From JAHDFB01 sp964607315 (lineage in GTDB: Bacteria; Bacteroidota; Bacteroidia; Chitinophagales; Saprospiraceae), in contig CAZSKA010000040.1 in the NCBI GenBank assembly GCA_964607315.1, positions 1 through 21,304 on the forward strand: a stretch of DNA of 21,304 nt, written 5' to 3'. Both the position numbers and the translations under genes were made by a program. This document shows, piece by piece, positions 15,587-21,304 of this stretch. The stretch's first letter is position 1. Every line of letters begins with the position of its first letter. The notes beneath the pieces are model-generated. The model did not search any database. It saw only the letters and a program-made list of their open reading frames with translations, and had not been told where the DNA came from.

Positions 15587-15623
15587 GGGAGCAGTGGGTA
15601 GAGTCCACTTCTCCCCTTTTTTT
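15587..15623 (+). terminator. Intrinsic terminator upstream of the caspase gene
   Basis: GGGAGCAGTGG (15587-15597) pairs with CCACTTCTCCC (15605-15615) with one internal mismatch, followed by C and seven T. It ends the transcript predicted from copy A 118 bp before the caspase gene, so that gene needs its own promoter after 15623 unless the hairpin acts as an attenuator. Confidence 0.7.
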
Positions 15624-15740
15624 ATTGTATTCACAATAAATTTCTTCTAAGTTTGGTTAATTCTACAACTAAACTCATTTCTATAGAAAATTATATACAT
15701 TTTAGGAGTTCATGCTCTAATCCAAAAAAAATCTATTAAG

Positions 15741-17417
15741 ATGAGAAATGTATGTATTATTCTTTCCGTTCTTTTTATAGCTTCTCTTTCACATGCACAA
15801 TGTTTAGAAGGTAACTGCAATAATGGTTTTGGAGTTTACAAGTTTCAAGATGGCAGTATGTATCGCGGCAATTTTTCAAAGGGTCAATTTCAAGGGTATG
15901 GTAAAATAAAGTATGCAAATGGCAATGTATACGAAGGTGATTGGAATGAGGATTTGAAATGGGGTCGAGGTACGATGAGTTTTACCAATGGAGATGCTTA
16001 TGCAGGGAATTTCAAAGAAGATAAATTTTGGGGAAAAGGGATATATAGATATCATACTGGAGATAAATATGATGGAACTTGGCTAAACGGAGTAGCTCAT
16101 GGAAAGGGTATTTATATGTTTTCAGATAATGAAAAATATGATGGAGCCTTTTTTAAAGGAAAATTCGAGGGAGTTGGTGCTTTTTATTATGCAGATGGTT
16201 CAGTGTTTATAGGAAATTGGAAAGATAATAAGCGGAATGGAGAAGGTAAGTTACATTATAAAGATGGTCGAAAAATAGCAGGTGTTTGGGAAAATGACCA
16301 GATGATTGACAAGACTGCGGGTTTAAATCAGCAGAAAGAAGAAGTAAAAGAAGAAAGCTATGTAAGTAATCCGAGCATTAAGAAAAGATACTGGAAGGAT
16401 TGTAATAATTCGCATTGCCATAATGAAAGTGGTGAACTTAATTATCAGGATGGATCGCAATGGCAAGGAGAATTTATTAACGGCGAACCACATGGTGAGG
16501 GGGTTTTAAAATATGCCAATGGGAATCGATATGAAGGTGAGATTATGAATCATGCACCCAATGGAGATGGGATAATGTACTTTGCGGATGGACAAGTTAT
16601 TGGCGCTACATGGAATGATGGTTACCCAATAAAGCAGAATCAAAAAATAGAACAAGCTCCAATAAGAAATGAAATAGAAGTTGACAAAGATGATGAGGTG
16701 AAAATTTGGGCGGTTATAGTTGGTGTTTCATCTTATGCGCATCTCCCTTCATTAAAATATACTGACGATGATGCTTATCAGATTTATGCTTTTCTAAAAA
16801 GTCCTGAAGGAGGTGCATTACCCAATGAGCAAATTCGTTTATTGATTGATGAAAATGCCACTAGACAGAATATTTTGGCAGGAATGAATGATGTATTATT
16901 AAAGGCAGATGAGAATGATGTGGTTTTAATGTACTATAGTGGTCATGGTTTACCAGGTATGTTTTTCCCAATAGATTTCGATGGGTATAACAACAATTTG
17001 AGTCATCATGAGGTAATGGAAGTTTTTAATAATTCGAATGCAAAACACAAATTATGTATTGTAGATGCATGTCATTCAGGAAGTCTTCTTTCAAGTAGGT
17101 CTCCTTTCAATCAGCAATTAAAGGAATTTTATAAAGAATATGAGGAAAAGAAGGGAGGAACGGCAATGATAATGTCTAGTAAATCTGAAGAAGTTTCCTT
17201 AGAATCTAGTGGTTTAAGACAAGGAATTTTCAGTCATTTTTTGATTAGAGGCTTGAATGGAGAGGCAGATACAAATGGCAATAATACTGTAACAATAGAT
17301 GAGCTTTTCCATTTTGTTTCAAAAGGAGTAAGAGACTATACGCGAAATGCTCAACAACCTACGATTGCAGGAAATTATGATGGGAATATACCTATCAGTA
17401 TAGTTAGAAAGAAGTAA
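15741..17417 (+). CDS. Exported MORN-repeat protein with C-terminal caspase (peptidase C14) domain
   Basis: This 558-residue protein starts with a cleavable signal peptide (MRNVCIILSVLFIASLSHAQ), so it works outside the cytoplasm. Residues about 25-200 hold some seven MORN repeats (patterns such as YANGNVYEGDWNED). A linker follows, then about three more repeats near 225-300. From about 325 comes a caspase domain: VWAVIVGVSSYAHLPSLKYT, catalytic His402 in YYSGHG, and catalytic Cys444 in VDACHSG. The p10-like part has an EF-hand-like loop, DTNGNNTVTIDE (510-521), which may bind calcium. Both catalytic residues are present, so activity is likely; bacterial orthocaspases usually cut after Arg/Lys. 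Its stop codon abuts the stop of the anti-sigma gene on the other strand with no gap. Confidence 0.92.
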   Translation: MRNVCIILSVLFIASLSHAQCLEGNCNNGFGVYKFQDGSMYRGNFSKGQFQGYGKIKYANGNVYEGDWNEDLKWGRGTMSFTNGDAYAGNFKEDKFWGKGIYRYHTGDKYDGTWLNGVAHGKGIYMFSDNEKYDGAFFKGKFEGVGAFYYADGSVFIGNWKDNKRNGEGKLHYKDGRKIAGVWENDQMIDKTAGLNQQKEEVKEESYVSNPSIKKRYWKDCNNSHCHNESGELNYQDGSQWQGEFINGEPHGEGVLKYANGNRYEGEIMNHAPNGDGIMYFADGQVIGATWNDGYPIKQNQKIEQAPIRNEIEVDKDDEVKIWAVIVGVSSYAHLPSLKYTDDDAYQIYAFLKSPEGGALPNEQIRLLIDENATRQNILAGMNDVLLKADENDVVLMYYSGHGLPGMFFPIDFDGYNNNLSHHEVMEVFNNSNAKHKLCIVDACHSGSLLSSRSPFNQQLKEFYKEYEEKKGGTAMIMSSKSEEVSLESSGLRQGIFSHFLIRGLNGEADTNGNNTVTIDELFHFVSKGVRDYTRNAQQPTIAGNYDGNIPISIVRKK

Positions 17418-18107
17418 TTAATTTTTAATTCTTCCCCAAATACTATTGACTTTATTGTCCAATCTAACGGCCAGGTTATAGCAATTATGTAAAGGATTAT
17501 CTAGAATTTCATTCAGTATTTTATGAAATTCTGGGTCATTCCTACCATTCTTAAGATAAAGTATTAGTCCCTTTGTGTATTGCATATTTTCCTTAGCAAT
17601 AGGGAAATCAGCTTTTATTTCCTCCAAATTCTTTAATGCTTGATCGAATTTTTTCTCAGCAATTAGAATATTTATTTGTTTCATTGGTTGGATATAGCCA
17701 AATTCAATAAGTGTATCAATTTCCACATCATTGCTTCTAACTACTTGAGATTTTTCTTTTACGATAAGATCTTGAGCTATCATTTCTTTATCAATCTTAG
17801 TTAGTCTGATAAAAATAGAAGCTAAAATCACAAGTAATCCTCCTATAATAGCTGCAATAATCCATTTTTTATTGAAGGTAGAAGTTTGTCTCTTTGGAGG
17901 AAGATTATTTTCTTCAACTTCATCCATCATATTGCGAATTTCTAATTCTTCATCAGCTTGTACGATGGACTTTGCTAATTTTATTTGATTAAAAACTTTT
18001 CTAAGTTCAGAATCATTTTGGAGTCGAGATTCAACTTCAATGTTTTGGGTTGGCCCCAAAATTCCATCGAAATAATCCTCCAATAATTGAAGATCGATAT
18101 CATTCAT
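17418..18107 (-). CDS. Membrane-anchored anti-sigma-like protein with TPR-like periplasmic tail
   Basis: This 229-residue single-pass protein begins with an anti-sigma-type helical domain without zinc ligands (LLEDYFDGIL...VESRLQNDSELRKVF, about 8-40). One membrane helix follows (WIIAAIIGGLLVILASIFI, 82-100), preceded by Lys/Arg, which predicts the N-terminus in the cytoplasm. The C-terminal half (about 140-225) resembles TPR helices, for example KKFDQALKNLEEIKADFP. It overlaps the sigma factor gene by eight bases, so the pair is coupled and it probably holds that sigma factor at the membrane. The outer domain is a plausible target for the exported caspase encoded head-on next to it. No anti-sigma activity is proven. 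Confidence 0.7.
   Translation of the reverse strand: MNDIDLQLLEDYFDGILGPTQNIEVESRLQNDSELRKVFNQIKLAKSIVQADEELEIRNMMDEVEENNLPPKRQTSTFNKKWIIAAIIGGLLVILASIFIRLTKIDKEMIAQDLIVKEKSQVVRSNDVEIDTLIEFGYIQPMKQINILIAEKKFDQALKNLEEIKADFPIAKENMQYTKGLILYLKNGRNDPEFHKILNEILDNPLHNCYNLAVRLDNKVNSIWGRIKN
18043..18061. repeat. Palindrome copy 5, inside the anti-sigma gene
   Basis: TTTTGGG (18043-18049) and CCCAAAA (18055-18061) flank TTGGC. It is translated on the minus strand as Ile-Leu-Gly-Pro-Thr-Gln-Asn in the turn between two helices of the anti-sigma domain, where an insertion would be tolerated. Confidence 0.4.
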
Positions 18108-18702
18108 AGCTAAAGTCTTTAAGGTGAGGAAAAACAGGAATCAGTTCAATAAGTTTTTTAAGGCAACGGTGTTTTTTTTGCCTTGCTCTTGAGTCGGAGG
18201 AGAGATCTAATTTACTAGCAATTTCTTGAAAGGAAAAGTCATTAGCCCAGAGTCTTAGGACTCTTTTACAAATAGGATCTAGTTGACTTAATATGTCTTT
18301 TAGTGCCTTTTTGGTTTCATTATCGATGATAGTTTTTGATAGAGAGTCTGAATAGCCATATTTATTAGAGTCTTCCATGGCTATTTCTTCGGTTTTCAGT
18401 CTTCTAGAGTGGTTTTGAATTAGGTTCTTTGCTATACTAGTAATATAAACATTCACATCTTTTGGAAGTGGAAAGTTTTTGTTTTTAGCCTTTTGGATAA
18501 AAGTTACGAATGCGTCTTGCAAGAAATCTTTTACAAGAGTAGATGGGATATTGAATTCCGATGAATACTTTGCGATATAATTTTTATACTGATAATTCTC
18601 GTACAATTCCTTCATAGCTAGACTAGCATTAGGTCCTCCATTTTGTAAATCTTTGATTAACCTTTCTTGCTTGGCAGTATTGTAGAGTGCTGAATTTGGC
18701 AC
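18100..18702 (-). CDS. Sigma-70 family (ECF-like) RNA polymerase sigma factor
   Basis: This 200-residue sigma factor has region 2 at about 10-105 (LIKDLQNGGPNASLAMKELY, VKDFLQDAFVTFIQKA, VYITSIAKNLIQNHSRR). Region 4 is at about 132-185 (LSQLDPICKRVLRLWANDFSFQEIASKLDL, then basic RARQKKHRCLKKL). It directs RNA polymerase to a specific promoter set. The start is GTG at 18702: a TAA lies five codons upstream and the next Met is codon 31, inside region 2, so GTG is the only reasonable start. It overlaps the anti-sigma-like gene by eight bases. Its target promoters are unknown; the 73-bp elements next to it are one testable candidate set. Confidence 0.88.
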   Translation of the reverse strand: MPNSALYNTAKQERLIKDLQNGGPNASLAMKELYENYQYKNYIAKYSSEFNIPSTLVKDFLQDAFVTFIQKAKNKNFPLPKDVNVYITSIAKNLIQNHSRRLKTEEIAMEDSNKYGYSDSLSKTIIDNETKKALKDILSQLDPICKRVLRLWANDFSFQEIASKLDLSSDSRARQKKHRCLKKLIELIPVFPHLKDFSYE

Positions 18703-18819
18703 GAAGAAAGTAGTTTAGAAATTATGAATTTGGTTTAATAAACAGCTCCAAATAAACAAACCAAAGATAAATTAAAAAGCTAGAACTAGGAAATTGTTGG
18801 TGATGATTTTAGGATTAGA

Positions 18820-18891
18820 GTGGATATAAGATTTAATGCTATTAAACTCTGAAAGTTAGTAAATATAGTATATACAGCCTGATTTTTTGTA
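18820..18891 (+). repeat. 73-bp spaced element, copy B
   Basis: This copy has GTGGATATAAGA, TTTAATGCTATTAAA (18832-18846), CTCTGAAAG (18847-18855), 27 bases ending TACAGCCTGA (18856-18882) and TTTTTTGTA (18883-18891). It lies 118 bp upstream of the sigma factor start but points away from it, toward copy C. Confidence 0.75.
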
Positions 18892-18896
18892 CGTAA

Positions 18897-19111
18897 TTAA
18901 TTGAAATTTCATGTTATTTTAAATGATTTTAAAAAATTAGGTGAAAGAAATCTTCAGTTCGTTTCTAGGCATCGAATAACTAGTTATGAACCTCTTGTAA
19001 GTAGATAAAGATTAGTTATAAAATAGCTATAGAAGCCATATTCTATTTTTTTGAATTAAAAATTAATAATCCCTTGTATAGGGTCGAAGCAATTATGTTT
19101 CGGCCTTTTTT
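18897..19111 (+). ncRNA. Putative small RNA between copy B and a terminator
   Basis: After copy B, 190 bases without a convincing ORF lead to an intrinsic terminator at 19082-19111. This is the same layout as copy A. A transcript of about 215 nt is predicted if the element is a promoter. The two predicted RNAs share only short similarities such as TTATGAAC, so homology is not claimed. Confidence 0.3.
19082..19111 (+). terminator. Intrinsic terminator before copy C
   Basis: GGTCGAAGC (19082-19090) pairs with GTTTCGGCC (19097-19105) using two G-U pairs, around a six-base loop, followed by six T. It isolates copy C and the porin gene from upstream transcription. Confidence 0.65.
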
Positions 19112-19132
19112 ATTTTTTGGATTACAGTAAAG

Positions 19133-19205
19133 GTGAATTTATATTTTTAATGCTATTAAATCATGAAAGCTAATAATCATAGTATTTTGAATGATTTTTT
19201 TTGCA
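19133..19205 (+). repeat. 73-bp spaced element, copy C, likely promoter of the porin gene
   Basis: This copy has GTGAATTTATATT, TTTAATGCTATTAAA (19146-19160), TCATGAAAG (19161-19169), 27 bases (19170-19196) and TTTTTTGCA (19197-19205). It ends 61 bp before ATG 19267 and just after a terminator, the position expected of a promoter. This copy is the main argument that the family drives transcription. Confidence 0.75.
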
Positions 19206-19266
19206 TAAATTTGGAAGAGCTTTGTGGTTAAACCCAAAAAAATTAACCCTAATTAATAAGAAACCA

Positions 19267-20352
19267 ATGTATCGAATAACAACCATCGCAATTTTCATTA
19301 TTTCCGGACTTTGGGCTCAAGCCCAAAATAAAAAAATGAATTTTGATCTAACTTTCAACGGGTATACCGATTTTTATTACTCTCAGTTCAATAATAACTT
19401 AACTGACATTCAACCATTAACTACTGTAGGCGCAGTACCTGGAATATTTAGGAACAACATCTCTGCTTTAGGAGTTAGTTTTAAGAATAAATACATCAGA
19501 AGTCAGTTCACTGCTCATTCTGGTAATATAGTGAATGCAACATGGGATAGTCAATTATCTGTTATTCAAGAAGCAAATATTGGGCTTCATTTATTTGAAG
19601 ACTTTTATATAGATGTAGGGTATTTTACTACTCATATTGGTATGGAAAGTTTCATGCCTAAGAATAATTTACTGAGTTCAACATCTATAATAACATTCAA
19701 TGAACCCTTTTATCAAAGGGGAATAAGAGCTCAATATGAAGGCATTAAGAATTTTGATTTTCAACTATGGTTGCTAGATGGTTATAATTTATTTAGAGAT
19801 AATAATGATTCAAAATCAATAGGGATGTTAATTTCTTATGAGAAGAATAATTTTAAAGTCAGTTATAGTAATATACTCGGAGTGGAACCGACTATTCTTA
19901 ACAATGATGCATTTAGAACGTATCACAATGCATACATAAATTATGAATTCTTAAATAATATATTTGAAATTAATAGTAGCATTGATATTGGGACACAAGC
20001 TGGGTTAGAGGATTCAGCATCAAAATTAATGATAGCTTTTATAAATACTTTCAGAGTAAATATAACTGATCGAATTAGTGCAACCATTAGGCATGAATCT
20101 CAAAACGATAGTGCAGGCGTATTGACAGGAGTAGGTTTTACTGAGTCAAGTTTAGAAGGAATAAACATGTCTGGTCTTACTTATGGAATAGGATATGAAT
20201 TAGGGGATTCATTTTATTTTAGATATGAAACACGGACATTAAGACAAAGGGAGAATTCCGTACAAATCTTTGATAATACTGATTCAAGAACCGAGCATTT
20301 GGTGACAATAGGTCTAATGTTCGAAGCAAAAATTAAAAATAAAACAAATTAA
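19267..20352 (+). CDS. OmpL-like outer-membrane porin (BBP2-type beta barrel)
   Basis: This protein has 361 residues from ATG 19267. The signal peptide is MYRITTIAIFIISGLWAQAQ, cleaved near AQA. The rest is amphipathic beta strands rich in Tyr, Asn and Phe. The start FNGYTDFYYSQFNNN, then RSQFTAHSGN, IQEANIGLHL, DVGYFTTHIGMES and FNEPFYQRGIRAQYEG match the beta-barrel porin-2 family of Bacteroidota. It is predicted to form a channel in the outer membrane; the solute is unknown. The frame extends upstream to a TTG at 19201, but that overlaps the TTTTTTG block of copy C and lacks a signal peptide start, so it is rejected. Palindrome copy 6 lies inside the signal peptide. Confidence 0.82.
   Translation: MYRITTIAIFIISGLWAQAQNKKMNFDLTFNGYTDFYYSQFNNNLTDIQPLTTVGAVPGIFRNNISALGVSFKNKYIRSQFTAHSGNIVNATWDSQLSVIQEANIGLHLFEDFYIDVGYFTTHIGMESFMPKNNLLSSTSIITFNEPFYQRGIRAQYEGIKNFDFQLWLLDGYNLFRDNNDSKSIGMLISYEKNNFKVSYSNILGVEPTILNNDAFRTYHNAYINYEFLNNIFEINSSIDIGTQAGLEDSASKLMIAFINTFRVNITDRISATIRHESQNDSAGVLTGVGFTESSLEGINMSGLTYGIGYELGDSFYFRYETRTLRQRENSVQIFDNTDSRTEHLVTIGLMFEAKIKNKTN
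19310..19327. repeat. Palindrome copy 6, in the porin signal peptide
   Basis: TTTGGGCT-CA-AGCCCAAA has 8-bp arms and encodes Leu-Trp-Ala-Gln-Ala-Gln, which includes the predicted signal-peptidase site. Confidence 0.5.
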
Positions 20353-20441
20353 AAAATAAAAATATATTATTTTTTGTAGTGTTATCTTATTGACTATCAA
20401 TACAATTGTCGTTAAAGCGATGTTAACTTTTTGTTGAACCC

Positions 20442-20493
20442 TTGCATTTACGAGTAAATGCAATTATATTTGATGTACGAGTATATCAACTCG
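20442..20493. promoter_or_regulatory. Two dyads upstream of the ECF sigma gene
   Basis: TTGCATTTAC-GA-GTAAATGCAA (20442-20463) is a perfect 10-bp palindrome. CGAGT-ATATCA-ACTCG (20478-20493) follows 14 bp later. Neither has a T-run typical of a terminator. Both centres contain ACGAGTA, so they may be related protein-binding sites, or the leader of the sigma gene if transcription starts near the TATTATTTTTTG at 20365-20376. Confidence 0.4.
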
Positions 20494-20531
20494 ATTTTAA
20501 TAATCTAAAAATTACGCTTATAGTTTAAAAG

Positions 20532-20577
20532 TCTACACTGAATTTAATTTTATAATTACTCACCAAAATAGTGTAGA
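20532..20577. promoter_or_regulatory. Inverted repeat flanking the start of the ECF sigma gene
   Basis: TCTACACT (20532-20539) and AGTGTAGA (20570-20577) are perfect inverted copies; the second ends one base before ATG 20579. In RNA the stem would close right at the start codon and could limit translation; in DNA it could be an autoregulatory operator. Confidence 0.4.
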
Positions 20578-20578
20578 T

Positions 20579-21169
20579 ATGAGCGTATCAATCTTAGCAA
20601 AAAAAGAAGATAGAGAATTGATTAATGATTACCTAGCAGGTAATGATAAGTCTTTTGAGGTTTTACTAAATAGACATAGGGAAAAAATTTATACTTCCAT
20701 CTATCTATTTGTAAAAGATAGAAATCAGGCGGAAGATATATTCCAGGATGTTTTCATCAAGATTATAGATACTTTAAGGAAAGGAAAGTACAATCACGAA
20801 GGTAAATTCCTTCAGTGGGCTATGCGTATTTCATATAACATGTGTGTTGACAATTTTAGAAGATCTAAAAGAAGAACAAAGGTATCAGCGACTGAGACAT
20901 TTGACATTTTTGATGTTTTAGAAAGTGAAGACGATAACATGGAGACAACTATGATAAAGTCTCAAATGCATGAGAAGTTGAGATTTTTAGTAGATCAGTT
21001 ACCCGAAGAACAAAGAGAGGTGGTGATTTTAAGACATTATGCAGACATGAGTTTTAAAGAAATTTCACAATTAACAAGAGTAAGTATTAATACAGCCTTA
21101 GGAAGAATGCGATATGCATTGATAAATATGAGAAAAATGATAGGTGATAAGGAGTTATTGTTGAAGTAA
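20579..21169 (+). CDS. ECF sigma factor (sigma-70 family, RpoE-like)
   Basis: This 196-residue sigma factor has region 2 at about 28-97 (LLNRHREKIYTSIYLFVKDR, AEDIFQDVFIKI, FLQWAMRISYNMCVDNFRRSKRR). Region 4 is at about 132-185 (LPEEQREVVILRHYADMSFKEISQLTRVSINTALGRMRYA). It belongs to the short Bacteroidota sigma-70 type, often acting in envelope or stress responses. The gene is monocistronic: a terminator follows at once, and no anti-sigma gene is visible in the window, unlike the sigma factor at 18100. Dyads just upstream suggest autoregulation. Confidence 0.93.
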   Translation: MSVSILAKKEDRELINDYLAGNDKSFEVLLNRHREKIYTSIYLFVKDRNQAEDIFQDVFIKIIDTLRKGKYNHEGKFLQWAMRISYNMCVDNFRRSKRRTKVSATETFDIFDVLESEDDNMETTMIKSQMHEKLRFLVDQLPEEQREVVILRHYADMSFKEISQLTRVSINTALGRMRYALINMRKMIGDKELLLK

Positions 21170-21192
21170 AAAAGATAAATTTTGCAATTGAT

Positions 21193-21227
21193 AAAAAGCC
21201 ATTTGAAGTAATTTCGGGTGGCTTTTT
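21193..21227 (+). terminator. Intrinsic terminator after the ECF sigma gene
   Basis: AAAAAGCCA (21193-21201) pairs with TGGCTTTTT (21219-21227); the A-run and T-run make it usable in both directions. The last 65 bases of the window show no gene that I can support. Confidence 0.75.
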
Positions 21228-21304
21228 GCTTTTTTGCTCAAATATTAGTGTAATACCAATTTAACTCCATAATGTCGCATTTCTTTTTACTTAATCTTTC
21301 AATT

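Larger units (their letters stand above)
15380..15623 (+). ncRNA. Putative small RNA between copy A and a terminator
   Basis: No convincing coding frame lies between copy A and the terminator at 15587-15623; the longest ATG frame near 15526 encodes about 11 residues. If the TTTTTTGCA block is a -7 promoter box, a transcript of about 240 nt ending at the T-run is expected. Boundaries are approximate; no known RNA family is recognised. Confidence 0.3.

Noticed and set aside
19201..19266. N-terminal extension of the porin from TTG 19201
   Set aside because: It overlaps the promoter-like block of copy C and would bury the signal peptide.
1..21304. CRISPR array, tRNA or rRNA genes
   Set aside because: No regularly spaced direct repeats with unique spacers, no cloverleaf and no rRNA-like sequence were seen on either strand.

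Overview
The window looks like chromosomal DNA of a low-GC member of the Bacteroidota, most likely a free-living Cytophagales-type bacterium. This is inferred from several things together. Promoters match TTG-N20-TAnnTTTG and TAnnTTTG. Clear Shine-Dalgarno sites are mostly absent. The protein set includes a DUF2851 protein, an OmpL-like (BBP2) porin, Bacteroidota-style sigma factors, a MORN-caspase and a bifunctional RelA/SpoT. Species cannot be told from the sequence alone.

Layout. 1-1437: an AT-rich, poorly conserved stretch with a truncated hypothetical gene and a small lipoprotein gene split by an in-frame TAG. 1438-6645: a leftward housekeeping run, RelA/SpoT -> Fur-family repressor -> RhlE-type DEAD-box helicase -> thiolase, with overlapping or closely spaced genes and an internal promoter before the helicase. 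6965-7732: a TauE/SafE-type membrane protein. 7740-8371: a gene-free stretch dense in repeats. 8372-8713: a small unknown gene with a sigma-54-like promoter and a structured 3' tail. 8871-11500: leftward DUF2851 and saccharopine-dehydrogenase-family genes. 11660-13677: an ABC ATPase/FtsX permease pair whose permease carries a 48-residue histidine-rich loop. 13661-15090: two tandem paralogous membrane proteins of the YwaF/TMEM164 type. 15741-18702: an exported MORN-repeat caspase facing a sigma factor/membrane anti-sigma pair. 19267-20352: an OmpL-like porin. 20579-21169: an ECF sigma factor.

The most striking signal is non-coding. Five copies of an element of about 73 bp (7747-7819, 8205-8277, 15303-15375, 18820-18891, 19133-19205) share three sequence blocks at exactly the same spacing: the dyad TTTAATGCTATTAAA, then CTGAAAG, then 27 variable bases, then TTTTTTGCA. 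The last block resembles a Bacteroidota -7 promoter box. One copy lies directly upstream of the porin gene. Two lead into gene-free stretches that end in strong intrinsic terminators, suggesting small RNAs. Two flank, in direct orientation, the caspase/sigma/anti-sigma block. A second dispersed family, the palindrome TTTGGGC-n-GCCCAAA, occurs about six times, both between and inside genes. Its A/T polarity is the reverse of a terminator's.

The best candidate for a new system is the MORN-caspase/anti-sigma/sigma locus. An exported cysteine protease, a single-pass anti-sigma with a predicted periplasmic TPR-like tail, and its sigma factor could form a proteolysis-triggered transcription switch. 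This would be similar in logic to the CHAT protease/Csx30/sigma arrangement of type III-E CRISPR loci. That reading is inference from gene content and topology.
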